This document shows, piece after piece, positions 22,522-35,099 of a stretch of 64,000 bases of DNA. The position numbers were made by a program, and so were the translations under genes. Every line of letters begins with the position of its first letter. The stretch's first letter is position 1. The notes under the pieces are model-generated. The model saw nothing but the letters and a program-made list of their open reading frames with translations. It ran no database searches and was not told the DNA's origin. Source of the stretch: Datisca glomerata (Eukaryota > Streptophyta > Magnoliopsida > Cucurbitales > Datiscaceae); NCBI GenBank assembly GCA_003255025.1, contig QANY01009406.1:930001-994000 (forward strand), given 5' to 3'.

Positions 22522-24250
22522 ATTGGTATCATAGCCTTGGCTTATTGATTATACATATTTAGTGATTAGACGTATGTATGGATGGATATTGTGTTATTGA
22601 CATATATTTTTGTATGGTAGATTCAAAGCATGTTTGTATGTGTTTTATGAATGGATCCCGATAGATTGACTCTAGGTGTTTATTTTCAATTTTAGATTTA
22701 ATGTATGCTGAAATTGAGGCATAGGATTTGGTGTAATTTACTTTTTTCAAAAATTGTATCTTTAAATTCCATGTAAATCAATCGTCAAAAGAAAAGTCAA
22801 CGTTCATCGCCGTCGCCGCACCGCGTCGTCACTTGCTACCCTACGTTGCTACACCATGTTGCTTGCGTTGCCTCTCACTGCAGTAGGTTTCCTAATAATG
22901 GTTTAGGAAATCTTGAGGTTTTGGAAACTTTTGGGTTTAGGAAACTATAAGATTTTGAAAACTTTTGGGTTTAGGAAACCTTAGGATTTTGGAAACTCTA
23001 GTGTGCACAAGGCCACATTGGGCCATTAGGCTAGCATGAACCCGCAAAGCCTATTGAGGTGTTAGACTAAACAAGGGTTGACTGACGCAAAGCATTTGAT
23101 TCCAACCCAATCCAATCCCGAAAAATTAATTTAATTTAATTTGTAATTTTTCAACACTAATTAATTAGAATTTATTTTATAAATTATTTTTAAAAATAAA
23201 TCAATTGATTAATTTACTTGGTAATTTATTTATAAAAGTAAAACTTATTGAAAATTTTTAATTTTAAATTGAAATTGGAATTTTGAAAATGGGAATGGAC
23301 TTTTGCAAAGAGTTACAAAATGGTGGGACTTCCTAAAGGAGAAGGAGAAAATTACTAACGCCATGCAGATTAGTATTTAAAATTATTGTAATTTACTCAT
23401 TATTCTTTTATGGGTTGTAATTAGAAATGAGTCATAGAGAGGTTAATTTTGAATGGATGATTTATTATTAATCATGTATCATCATATAACATAAAATAGG
23501 GATATGTCAATATCAAAATACCATGTAGCATGTGCATGCATCATTATGGTTTAAATTTATAATGAGTTATAATTTAATACAATGCGGATTTTATAGAAGT
23601 TATAAATTTTTAAATTGTGATTTAAATTTTATAAAAGTTTATAGTTTTCAGAACTAGTTTTTTCAAATTTATAAAGAGTTATGTTTTTGAAAAAGCAAAG
23701 AAAAATCTATTTTTCCAAAAACTAAGTGGGAGGGTCGTTTACGTTGAAACATTCTCAAGGTCCTCAATGCAAACTTGGTCCCGGCACGAGGAATGGGTTA
23801 GAGTCGTCCTAGGATCCTCTCTTCAATGGAGAAACTTGCGAATCGAATCGCTATGAATCATCGAGTTGCTTGAGAAGTTAAAGATTGAAAAGGAATTTAT
23901 AGCAACTTTTAAAGTCGATGCGTTGGTTAAACACTTAGACTGGAGCACATTGGAATGTCTCATAGGAGCTAGTTAGTAGGGCTAATGTGACCAAGACTAT
24001 TGGTGATTGATTAAGCTAGATGTAGTGACATCTTGAGAAGCGTTAACGAAACGAGAAGAGTCGGGGTTGTCCTTAGATGAGGCAAGCTATCGTTGTTGAT
24101 TGTAACATCATGGAAGAAATATTTTTTATTAGATTTTTAAATATTTAAGTATTTGCATCATGCATCATACCTTCCTAAATGATTGAATATTTATTTGCAT
24201 AGCTTTATTTATTCTTTTCAGTAATCATATCATTATCCCCACTCTAAACA
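22522..24250 (+). other. Leader of the + strand copia element
   Basis: Contains the primer-binding site at 22524-22536 and about 1.7 kb of leader, with a short GC-richer patch near 22800-22880. No reading frame is supported. A - strand frame at 22750-22559 has no recognisable content. Confidence 0.6.
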
Positions 24251-24253
24251 ATC

Positions 24254-25106
24254 TTGAATGCGAATAAACTTATTGGTGAAAATTATGGGGATTGGAAATG
24301 TAATCTTAATATCGTCCTGAGAGTAGAAAATTACAAGTTCGTGCTCACCACCCCTTGTCCCCTTAAGTCTATTGCTAAATTGACTCAAGAGAAAAATGAT
24401 GCTTATGCTTCTTGGTTGCGTTCTGATGAGATCGCCAGATATTACATCTTGGCATCTGTTAGCAATGTGTTGCAATAACAGCATTAAGACATGGAAATCT
24501 CCCCTGATATGATGTTGAACATCACCAAAATATTTGAGGATCAGGGTCGTCAAGCCAAATAGGCTGTTGTGCAAAAACTTCATGAACTGCCGGATAAAAC
24601 CTGGAACTCCTATCAGAGAACACATGATATTGATCATAAGTTATCTGAATGAGATAGAGATCATGGGTGCTGAGGTAGAGAGCGAGACTCAAGTTGACAT
24701 GATCCTTGAGACCCTGCGAGACACTTTTGAGAACTTCAAACTAAATTATTCGATGAATAAGTTGAGGTACTCCATTCTGGAGCTTCTGAAGGAGTTGCAA
24801 GCTACTGAGACCCTATTTCTGAAGGAAAATAGGAAGTCTGGAGAGGTAAACTTTATTGAAAGTAAGCATTCCACCTCTGGCGCAAAAAAACACAAGAGAG
24901 GTCTAAAGAAGGCTAAGAAACAGAACTCAAAAGATGTTAAAGGCAAGGGAACTGTAAAAGTGGACAAGTCAAAAGACAAGTGTTATTATTGTGGAACCGC
25001 TAGCCATTGGAAACGCAACTGCCCAGATTATCTCAAAGAGTTAAAATGTAAAGGTATGGTACTTGTTTTTAAGGTCTGTTATGTGACTGGCTCTACTTTT
25101 TCATAG
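24254..25106 (+). pseudogene. copia gag with zinc knuckle
   Basis: Two frames. 24254-24478 begins MNANKLIGENYGDWKCNLNI, the usual copia gag start, and ends at a stop. 24534-25106 carries the rest, including ELLKELQATETL, a Lys-rich linker and the knuckle CYYCGTASHWKRNC (CX2CX4HX4C). The knuckle is very close in form to that of the - strand element, so the two belong to related lineages. A frame change near 24590 and a stop at 24476-24478 disable it. Confidence 0.85.
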
Positions 25107-26330
25107 ATTGTAGGTTTTGCAACCACTAACCATATATGTCGTTCCCTGTAAGGTTCAGAGAAACCATAAGGCTTGACGAGGGCGTGTTCAGCTTCCGTTT
25201 AGGAAATGGAGTAATAGTATCGGCTGTATCAGTTAAAAGTATTAAATTGTCATTTCATAACAGTTTTATGGTTTTGTGAGATGTTTATTATATCACAGTT
25301 TTTTTGGAAGAACCTTATTTCAGTAGCTTGTTTGATTGAGCAAGGATTTTCTTTAAATTTCGTTGATAATGATATTGGTATTTTTAGAAATAATTGCTTG
25401 ATCACTACTGCATACTTCATAAATAACCTATTCTATGTAAAACTAATAGTTCTAATGAAATGTGACACTGAAGTAAATAATTACTTACACAGGGATAGTA
25501 AAAAGTTGAAGTCTGACTAAATCAATCTAACCTACTTGTCGCACTTACGTATTGGCCATATTAGCCTAGATAGGATTAAAAGACTTGCAAATAATGATCC
25601 ATTGCAAACTTTAAGTATGGAATCACTACCCAAATGTGAATCCTACATAGAAGGAAAAATGATTAAGAGACCCTTTTTCAGTGAAGGTGAAAGAGCCACT
25701 CAATGCCTCAAACTCGTACATAGTGATGTATGTGGACCATTGAATATCCAAGCAAGATGAGGTTATGAATATTTTGCAACCTTAACTGATCACTACTCGT
25801 ATTTTAGGCATGATTATTTAATGTGTCAAAAGTCTAAAACCTTTGAAAAGTTCAAAAAATACAAGACTATGGTTGAAAAGCAATTAGAGAAAGAAATAAA
25901 AACACCACGATCTGATCGTGGTGGAGAGTACTTGCTAAGAGAGTTCGAATACTTTTTTAAGGAATAAGGTATTCTTTATTAGCTTAAAGCACTTGGCACT
26001 CCAGAATAGAATGGAGTGTCAGAGAGAAGAAATCAAAATCTGATGGATATGGTTAGATCCATGGTGAGTTACTCATCCCTTCCATATTTCATTCTGGGGA
26101 TATGCATTGGAAAGAACGGCATATATTCTGAATCAAGTTTCAACAAAAATGGTGCCTAGCACGCCATATGAAATATGGAGTGGAAAAAAGTCATCCCTAA
26201 GCCACCTTAGGATATGAGGATGCCTGACACATGTACTAAAACCGAAGACAGGCAAGTTCATCAATCGATCAGAATTATACATATTTGTAGAATATACCAA
26301 GGGAACGAAGGGATACGCCATTTATAGTCT
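25107..26330 (+). pseudogene. copia protease remnant, GAG-pre-integrase, integrase
   Basis: The protease box is reduced to ATTNHIC near 25120. The frame 25281-25520 and the following LRIGHISLDRIKRLAN at 25542-25590 are the GAG-pre-integrase domain. LVHSDVCGPLNIQAR (about 25714-25758) starts the integrase core, and SDRGGEYLLREFEYF (about 25912-25956) contains a conserved GGEY block. Stops at 25758-25760, 25966 and several later sites break it. Confidence 0.8.
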
Positions 26331-28132
26331 GACCGATAAGAAAACATTCATTAGCACAAATGCACATTTTCTTGAGGAAGACTATATAAAAAGTGTGAAG
26401 CCAAGAAGCACACTTATTTCAGATGAATTATTAAGTGGGAGGACACCGACTCTCCAATCAAGACCTATTCTCAATTCAATAATGGAAGAACCACAACAGG
26501 GGTCGGTGCCTACGTAGTGGGAGGGTTGTGAGAAAACCTGATAGGTACACGTCTTATGAAGATCCCTTAACAGTATTCTCAAATAAAGATCATGATGAAC
26601 CTATTTTCTACTCGCAGACCATGGCTGCTCCTAAAGTAAATCTATGGCAAGAAGCCATGAACATCGAGATACAATCGATGTACTCGAACGGAGTCTGGAA
26701 GCCTATTGGGTGTAAATGGATTTATAAGAAAAAGATAGGTTTGAATGGATATGTGGAGACATTTAAAGCTAGGTAGTAGCCAATGGCTATACCCAAAAGG
26801 AAAGTTTTGACTATGAGGATACATTCTCACCGGTAGCCATGCTTAAGTCCATCTAAATTCTCATGTCCATTGTTGTTGCCCTCGGTTATGAAATCTGGTG
26901 GATGGATGTCAAGACTGTCTTTCTGAATGGAAATATTGAAAAGCGCATTTATATGACTCAACTAGATGGGTTCATGGAAAATGCCAAGGGAGTAAGATTT
27001 GTGAACTGCTAAAGTCCATTTATGGACTTAAGCAAGCATCACAGTCGTGGAATATCATATTCGATGAAATTGTCAAGAACTTTGGTTTTGAAAAGTTAGT
27101 GGTTGAACACTATGTGTATAAGCTGATACATGAAGGGAATGTGAATTTTCTAGTCTTCTACGTGGATAATATTCTACTTATTGGGAATGATGTTATAAAT
27201 TTGTATGATGTTAAGATTTGGCTTGCAAAGCAATTTGATATGAAGGATCTTAGGTATTCAGATCTTTTGAGATAGGAAAAACATACAATTGGCACTATCT
27301 CAAGCATATTATATTGATAAGGTGATGGATGGTTTCAGTATGCAAGACTCTAAGAAGGGATATCTTCCTTTTAGGCATGGAGTCATCCTCTCTAAGGAGC
27401 AGTCTCCCAAGACACCTCAAGAAGAGGAAGACATGAGAAAAATTCCCTATGCCTCAACCGTAGGAATTCTCATGCGTGCAATGATTTTCACTAGGCCAGA
27501 TATTTGCTACGCCATGGGCGTGGTGAGTCATTTCTAATCTAATCCTAGTCTCGAGCATTGGAATGCCGTCAAGCATATCCTCAAGTATCTTAGGAGAACG
27601 AGGAACTACATGCTTGTATATTCTGGTATTGGCTTGAATATGGCAGGTTATACCGACTCAGATTCTCATGCAGACAAAGATTCTAAGAGGTCCACTTCAG
27701 GATTGGAGTTCATCCCGAATAGTGGAGCAGTAGTATGGAGAAGTATCAAGTAATCTCATATTGATGGTTCTACCATTGGAGCTGACAATGTGAATAGCTT
27801 GTAAAGCTATAAAGGAGGCTATATGGCTTAGAAAGTTCCTGAAGACTCTGGAAGTTGTTCCAGAAGTTAACAAACCTATGACACTTTATTCGGATAACAG
27901 TGGGGCTGTAGGAAACTCGAAGGAACCTTTGAGCCACAAAAGATCCAAAAACATATAGTGTAAGTATCACCTCATCAGAGAAATCGTTCAGCGTGAAGAT
28001 GTTGTAGTACCACACATATCGATGGTCAACAACCTAACATATCTATTCACGAAGACTTTAAGCAGTAAAGTATTTGATAGTCATCTGGAGGGCATGGAGA
28101 TACGAGATTGTACACGCCTACTTTGTACATAA
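26331..28132 (+). pseudogene. copia reverse transcriptase and RNase H
   Basis: The RT region starts near 26590 with WQEAMNIEIQSMYSNGVW and GCKWIYKKKIGLNGYVE (26528-26776). The catalytic box reads YVDN at 27159-27170 instead of the YVDD expected in copia, so a catalytic Asp is lost. RT C-terminal sequence ALSQAYYIDKVMDGFSM starts at 27292. RNase H follows to the stop at 28130-28132, with SKRSTSGLEF at about 27684. Multiple stops are present. Confidence 0.8.
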
Positions 28133-29981
28133 AGTATGATGTAATAACTATCTACGATTATTTAGTTATTTCTCTCATATATTTGTATTACTGAATTTAA
28201 TGAATAAATGCAAGTTTTCCTTTAATTAAAGTGTGTTTATAATTTACTCAAGTCCTGAAACTATTATCAATGTAAGAAGAGTAAAGACATAGGGGTTTTC
28301 GAGATAAACTATTCTGAAAATAGTTCAGAATGTTATTCGCAGTCTTAGGATCGACTGGGCAATCGAATCCGACTACGACTGTTAGGTTTAACCAAAAGAT
28401 GTCAGTCTTGGGCATGAGAGTGGAGACTCTAACGATTGACCTAGACGTGTTATGGAACATGTTGAATAGACCAGTAAAAAATTAGTTTGGAGCAAAGCCG
28501 TTTATCTAGCTCTAAATCTAATTCTTACATCTTAAGGGTATTTCCATGATTACATTAATCCTGAGGTGAATATGAAACACGACTTAGTTGCTTGCGATCT
28601 TTGATACGCAAAATAACAGTTTGAATTGTCAACAATATCGCAGCTGTTGAGATCGTGATTTAACTATGTTGGAGTTGCATGATTCACATATATGAAATTC
28701 GTGGTGAGAGTGCAATAGCAATAATATCACTTTATACTTTATTGATGGGCGTATGAATAAATAAATCGAGTCTGATACTCGATGGCATGAGTCATTGAAT
28801 AAGATATTGTGAACTGCACGAGATATTTCACTGATATGTCTTTCTTATTCACAGTCAATAAAGAAATTAAGAAAATAATTACTATAGGGGTAAAACGATA
28901 ATTTTACATCTCGCTCTTATTACTGATATTCCTGAAGGGTAATATCGTAAAATATTATGTGGACTGTAAAATAAATATGTTTATTTACACCAGCAGAAAA
29001 AGTAGAGTGCATGAATCGAGAATTGATTTGGCATCGAACCTATAGTGTAGTCGCATGATGTCAGGATTAAATAGGTCAAGAATTTATGGAGATAAATTAG
29101 CCGGGCATTTGAATCACATATCTTTATTCATGTGGGATCATTCGGTCTCAGGAGTATCTCATAAGGAAAGGAATGAGAAACAATATTAGTTGAACCAAAA
29201 ACATATTTTAGACTAAGGTACACTTCTCGAACACATATGTGATGGGTGTCATCACTAAATTAGTGACGGCAAAAATTAATGTTCAAGTTAATTAATTTTT
29301 TATTTCCTAATTATTAGATAATTAGTAAATTTTTTAATGAAATTAATTAATTAATTGATAGGGATCAATTTAATTTAACAATTTGAATTGATGAATTTGG
29401 ACATAGTCTTGGCTCTAGTGGAGATGTAAAAATCGTAGATTGCAGTGCAAGGGAGGTAAATTTTTATTTTATCATATATGCGTATATGGGGTTTTATTAA
29501 TATAAAAGGGTTGCAAACTTAACCCTAATCTAAACTAAGTGTTAGATAGAGCAAAAAGAGTTTTCATCACCCCTCCCTGTAGTTGCCTCCGAAAACTAAC
29601 AGGAAGAAGAGAAAAAATTAGTTTTCTTCCTCAGTTGCTTAGAGAGCTCACACTTTATTCCTAACAATATCATTGCGAGACATACTTATGGATCTTATGA
29701 GTGGTTGTTGGTGTGAAGATCGATTGAAGTTCTGTGAATCTCAAGAATGAGGAACGCGAGACAATAAATTGGATCCCACCAATTTAGAGGTTCTCCATTA
29801 CAAGAAAATGTAAAAATTATTTCTATCTCTTCTCGATACGTTTATCTAAATATGTATGATTCTTGTATGATTTTATATTTAATATGATTAAATGTTTGTT
29901 GTGAAATTTTTTTTTATCTTCCGTCCATGTACCATTCGTGGTTCATTTATATTTCATCAAATTTTAAAATTTGATCCCACA
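28133..29981 (+). repeat. 3' LTR of the + strand copia element
   Basis: The exact start is uncertain because the 5' LTR lacks its beginning; alignment with the 5' LTR starts at 28213. It ends in CCCACA at 29981. It contains about 420 bp (about 28940-29355) missing from the 5' LTR. Confidence 0.75.
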
Positions 29982-29989
29982 CTATCAGC

Positions 29990-30850
29990 ATACCAAGCTT
30001 CACACATAAAATCTAGAGAAGGCACATAAGCTGAGGGAGAAACCATAAAAGTTGAGAGATTTCCAGAATATGAGTTTGACTACCATTAAGAGTTACCAAA
30101 GTTTTGATTAGGATATTGCTCATGTTGCCCTTTGTCATACCTGTAATAGCAGACTCTTGCAGAATGACCAAGTCTGTTGCATACTTGGCATACAATCCTG
30201 CCACCACCTGATCTTCCACCTCTTCTTCTATTTATATTACCTCTAAAACCAGGTTGAGGAGAAAAAATTCTCATTTGAAAGTTTCTTGATTGATTCTTGT
30301 TAAACTAGTATTTGTTACTACATTGGCACTCATTTTTAAAGTTGTTTCATTCAAAATATGTTGCTTCTCAAGCCTGCTCTCGTGACACAAAAGCAGGGCT
30401 TTCATTTTCTCTATTGAGATATCTCATGCTCTCGAGGTGATGTTGCTAACTACTAGATCAAATTTTGATCCTAAACCATTCATGATATACATCATGAGGA
30501 CCATGTTACTGATAGGTTACCCTGCTGCACCTAAGGCATATGTTTTTCTTCTCATCCTTTCGTAATAATTTATCACTGATTCACTTCCATTTGGCACTGT
30601 TTGAAGTGCATTTCTCAACTGCATGATTCTAGCAATTGATTGACTCGTAAAACTCTGTTGAGGTCTCGTATTAAGCTACCATGGTCAATATTCCTTCTGT
30701 CATGGAAGCTCTCAACCAACTTAATAAAAGTTGGTCCTTTCACCTAGATTCTGTAAGCTGGGTTTTCATTTCCATTTACAAGCTTCTTTTCTGGGTTTTT
30801 TTGTAAATGACAACTCATCATGGTATGCTTATTCACTTGCTTAGTTGTAT
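29990..30850 (-). pseudogene. copia gag remnant on - strand
   Basis: Read on the - strand from about 30850 leftwards, fragments of copia gag appear. They end in an Arg/Gly-rich stretch (INRRRGGRSGGGR) and a zinc knuckle CQVCNRLGHSARVC at about 30190-30149 (CX2CX4HX4C). Gag upstream of the knuckle is broken into short frames, for example DISIEKMKALLLCHESRLEK near 30400. Protease, integrase and RT do not follow, because the LTR of the + strand copia element begins at 29981. The + element may have inserted into this older copia copy. Confidence 0.7.
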
Positions 30851-30859
30851 GAGAGATAC

Positions 30860-32125
30860 TCTTATCACTCATCTTATATAATTTGTCTTTTGACAAAAGA
30901 AAATCCTATATAATTTGTCATTTTGAAAGAAAAAACAGAAAAGGAAAGGATTCGAAGAGACAATTACATGAAATGGACGTAACATTGGATAGACAAAGAC
31001 ATAATTGACAACTATCATTTTATATTCCTTCTACAAATTTTCATATAATTGGAAGACCAAATATATATCCACTCCTTTCCATTTTCTCTCAACGAGTGTA
31101 ATTTTGTATTCCATTTTCCAACCACACCTTTGTACGATCGCTGCAGGTTACTGTTATAAACTATTTAGCCCCACACGCCCACGAGAAAATGACATATTTA
31201 TCAATTTCGAACGATTATCGTTAATGTGAGAGACTTAATTTCATTTACTTATTATAAACTAGCAAAAGAATTATGTGCCATACATGTGTTTTGATTTATA
31301 CTGTTTTAATACATTAAAAAAATTGTCAACGTGGAGGTATAAAATTATATACATGACTATAAAAAAAAATTCTAGTCAAATAGAGTAAATCAAATTATTT
31401 ATAGAAAAAGATATTCGCTTAATATGCTTAAATATTTCATTAACGTTTAAGATAATATTTTAATCCATTTTGCCTAAAATTAATACAAAAAAACACTGAC
31501 GTTTTCTTATAATTTCTTTGTATATTTTAAATAGTAATAATGAGAGAAATTATTTTTAAAGATGATAATTTAAACAATTGGTAGAAAAATTCTTAATTTG
31601 ATTTTCCATGTCTAGTTTTGAGTTAATAATAATATAAAAAAATTTAGAAGTAGTTGAGAGTAATATTGTTTAAAAATATTTCTCTCACTTCTACATTTTT
31701 ATACATAGTATAGATAAGAGTGAATAGAAAATATTCTAACTCTCAAAATTATAAATTGTTTCACAAATAATAACTATACATGTATGGTATCAACATAGAT
31801 TATAATTGAGTGACATTTTTAAATTTCTTTTTTATCATTACGTATTAATTTCTGTTTTATCATTACGTATTTAATGCCGCTAAAAGGAAACACCAAGACA
31901 CTTCTTTCCTCGTAACATAATCTAAACTTATATTTGGATATTAATTAAAAGAAAGGAAAATTAAGAGCAATTAGAAAATGAATAGAAATAATTTTATGAA
32001 GTACGAAAACAAAAGAAAGGAAATTAAATGAATTGTAAGAAATAGAAGAAAATTTTTAAAGTAGTAAAACTAATTAATATTTTTTTCTACCTCTAAACAA
32101 CAGAAAGTCGTGGTTGAGAATGCAG

Positions 32126-32128
<3 letters not shown>
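30860..32128. other. AT-rich DNA upstream of the GLK gene
   Basis: No coding sequence or named repeat is supported. The segment TTTATCATTACGTATT occurs twice close together (about 31836-31875); its ACGT core could be a bZIP-type site, but that is only a motif match. The GLK promoter presumably lies in the right part of this region. I could not place a TATA box with confidence. Confidence 0.4.

Positions 32129-32184
<56 letters not shown>
32129..32184 (+). repeat. (CT)28 microsatellite in the probable GLK 5'UTR
   Basis: 28 perfect CT repeats about 125 bp upstream of the GLK start codon. Pyrimidine-rich (CT)n tracts are common in plant core promoters and 5'UTRs, and may act as Y-patch or GAGA-type elements. 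The tract is long and perfect, so it is probably variable in length between individuals. Confidence 0.9.
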
Positions 32185-32187
<3 letters not shown>

Positions 32188-32309
32188 CGCTAGAACACTG
32201 CAATATATGAAAACCCCACCGATGCCGGTAACTTGAGTTCTAGTTCCGTCTCCGTCTGATTCATCACCGGAAATAGAACTCCTCCATAAGACTAGTTTTT
32301 TTTTTTGGA

Positions 32310-34253
32310 ATGCTTGCTGTGTCACCTCAGACGAACGGCAAATTCAATCAAAATGAAGGAGAAATTGAGACCTTTACGTTTGGTACTACTGACGACGATT
32401 TTCTCGACTTTGACGATTCAAATCAACTGAACATCGGTGATTTTGATGATCTATTTTTGGGAGTCAACGATGGAGATTTCTTGCCTGATTTGGAAATGGA
32501 TCCTGAAATCCTTGCCGAGTTTTCAATTAATGAGACGACGACTACAACGTCATTATCGACTGAGAATCTATGTATTAATGATTATACAAAGAACGAGGAG
32601 GAAGATAAATCGAATGCGAATTCAAATGTAGGTGAAGAAGTTGTGGGAGTGCAGGCGCTTAGGAAAGAAGGTACTGACTGTGATGATCGCAAGAGAAGAA
32701 AATCGTCTATCTCCACACAGTTAAAGAATTCTCATGGGAAACGAAAGGTAATTAATTTTTAATTTATAATTAAAAGTTGTTAATTAATTAGTTTATCATT
32801 TGTATAAGTGAGTTTATTAGGTTTTGCTAAACTAATATATTGTATGATACCTATGATGAATTAACAAAGTGATTTAACTTTGAGTTATATTTGATAAATT
32901 TGTGAAGATTGTTAAATTAATTTACTTTAGTTTTTGGGAAGGAATTATAACTAAGTGGGGTTTGTTTTTTTATTGAAATGTGTGAAGGTGGATTGGACGC
33001 CAGAGCTGCACAAGAGGTTTGTGCAAGCAGTGGAGCAGCTAGGAGTGGATAAGGCAGTTCCTTCTAGGATTTTGGAGCTTATGGGGATTGATTGTCTCAC
33101 TCGCCACAACATAGCTAGCCATCTCCAAGTACATAAACTATTACCTCAATTCTTGTATTTACAAACTCAAGTTATTAGTTTTGGTTTGTCTTAATTATAT
33201 TTATTAATTAAGGATGAAGAATATTAATTATTGGTGATGTTGAAATTAATTTTGTGTTGCAGAAATATCGTTCGCATCGGAGACATTTGGCTGCACGTGA
33301 AGCTGAGGCAGCAAGCTGGAGTCAAAGACGGCAAACTTATGTCACAGCAGCCACCGTTAGCGGTGGCAAGAGAGACACTAGCCCTTGGCTTCCACTAACA
33401 CCAACCATAGGCTTCCCTCCCATAACATCGGTACACCACTATAGACCACCCTTACATGTTTGGGGTCATCCTCCACCGGCTGTTGACCACTCCTATATGT
33501 GGCGTAAACCTCTTTCTCATTCGCCTTCTTCATTATCATACCCACTCCCTACTTGGCCACCTGCTGCTCCTCCACCACTCCCACCACCACCACCTGACCC
33601 TTCCTACTGGCACCATCATCATCACCACCGTGTAAAAGCTCTCTCTCTCTCTCTCTAAATATTGAAATGGCATATCCTGATTATATTCTGTGTGTAGGTT
33701 CAAAATGTACTAACCCCAGGAACACTGCGCCCACGGACTCCGATGGTAAAAATTGGAAAAGGGGAACTTTGTCACATTTTTTGCTTAGCAGTTCCACTAC
33801 AGAGTACATCTATAATCCTAAGCATACAGTGATATTATATGTGTGCAGAGATTTCATAATCCAGCTGCACCAGTACGGCCTGCTAGTCTTCCTTCCTATG
33901 CAACGTACAAACCAGATCCTGCCAGTACAGTTGGCTTTCTAGTTAAACAATCACCAACCACCTTCGATTTCTCTCCTGTAAGGCTCTTCTTTCATCAACT
34001 TTAGTTAAGTCATTTAATTATCTTAATATCCCTTTTGCTTCGATACTACAATATGTTTACCTACTAGGGTCAACTCTAATGGAGTTTTCTTTTTTGAAAA
34101 CAGACAGAAGAGAGCATAGATGCAGCTATTGGAGATGTTTTATCGAAACCAAGGCTGCCACTTCCTCTTGGTCTAAAGCCTCCCTCCGTTGATGGCGTGA
34201 TGGTGGAATTGCAACGTCAAGGAATTCCAAACATACCTCCCTCTTGTGCTTGA
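32310..34253 (+). CDS. GLK: GOLDEN2-LIKE (GLK) GARP transcription factor, six exons
   Basis: GLK proteins are nuclear activators of photosynthesis genes and chloroplast development. Exons by GT-AG and phase-0 reading: 32310-32747, 32988-33128, 33263-33631, 33698-33745, 33849-33977, 34104-34253, giving about 424 aa, the usual family size. The start MLAVSP matches known GLK N-termini. An acidic, Asp-rich region occupies residues 20-80. KRK then [11 protein letters not shown] at 144-157 opens the GARP/MYB-like DNA-binding domain, with [11 protein letters not shown] (about 183-193) and KYRSHRR completing it. The GLK-specific AREAEAA is at 204-210. A Pro/His-rich linker follows. The C-terminal GCT box in the last exon contains [20 protein letters not shown] and the gene ends in IPPSCA. 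All domains are intact with no internal stop, so it looks functional. I cannot assign GLK1 or GLK2. The last three exon boundaries are inferred from splice motifs and family similarity. Confidence 0.93.
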
Positions 34254-34972
34254 CAAATCAAGCCAAGATAACACCAAATTCGACGACTTTACCTGCATAT
34301 ATATTAGATGTTATCGTACTTGTTCTACTCATCTAATCTGTGCTATACTTATTTCTTTTTGTAATCTCTCTTCTACCCCAATCTTACTACTACTGTATAT
34401 TTTGTTCATTTCTATGAGATTATATATTCGGCCATTCTTTCTACTATAGCAGTTGAACTATAACATGTCTGATTTAGTTTTCTCGTCTTTTTTATTGTAT
34501 GCATTTATTTTTTACAAGTAGGGAGAGATTGAGAAACTGTAGGTACTTCAAATTTGAGAAATTGAACATGAAATTGTATATTGCCAACTTTGGGTAATTA
34601 TGATGCGTTCATAGAAAGGTCTATGACAACGATATGGTACTGAGTACTTCAAATGTTTGCGAGAGTAACTCCAACATGTTGGACAACAAGTTATTAACAA
34701 CATGTTTGAAGTACTCAACAATTGAACACCATAAATGTATTTGTAGATACCTTGAATGTATTATTAATACCACACTATTGAAAAACTAAGGTACTGTGAT
34801 ACCGTACAGGCCTCGTACTGCAGCATCTGATAAGTCCATTATTTCTAAAATTATATAATTTCTTTCGGTATAAGTAACTATTTTCAACGGAGTACAAAGG
34901 TTCATTGTGTAAGTACTTAAAAGTGGATTAGTAAACTTTTAGTACAATTTGTAAGAAATAATGATAATAATG
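34254..34972 (+). other. GLK 3' flank
   Basis: Contains the 3'UTR and downstream DNA. I could not fix a polyadenylation site. A short inverted repeat (GAGTACTTCAAATGTTT near 34642 against AACATGTTTGAAGTACTC near 34699) could form a hairpin of about 17 bp, but there is no sign of a gene in it. Confidence 0.4.
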
Positions 34973-34986
34973 AACCAACAAGGCTA
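34973..34986. repeat. LINE-1 left target-site duplication
   Basis: AACCAACAAGGCTA here and AACCAACGAGGCTA at 42601-42614 differ at one position in 14. They flank the LINE exactly, next to its 5' start and its A-rich 3' end. Confidence 0.8.
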
Positions 34987-35099
34987 TTTTCCTCTCCGGT
35001 GAGGGTGCTTGTCTCTTAAGGTAAGAGGTTTTGTCTCCCTTTAGGTGAGAGTCTGGTTTTTCTGTGTTTTTTTTGTAAGATTTCATATATGCCAACTTA

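Larger units (their letters stand above)
21087..29981 (+). mobile_element. Ty1-copia retrotransposon on + strand, interrupted 5' LTR
   Basis: The 5' LTR (21087-22521 remaining) and 3' LTR (about 28133-29981) share about 1.4 kb of alignable sequence. A primer site TGGTATCATAGCC (22524-22536) follows the 5' LTR, one mismatch from the initiator tRNA-Met site. Gag, protease remnant, integrase, RT and RNase H follow in + order between 24250 and 28132, with many stops. The start of the 5' LTR is missing because the - strand copia element inserted there and a later deletion removed the left side. No target duplication can be tested. Confidence 0.85.

Noticed and set aside
33667..33942. A 91-codon + frame as a separate gene
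   Set aside because: It crosses exon 4, intron 4 and exon 5 of the GLK gene in a different frame.
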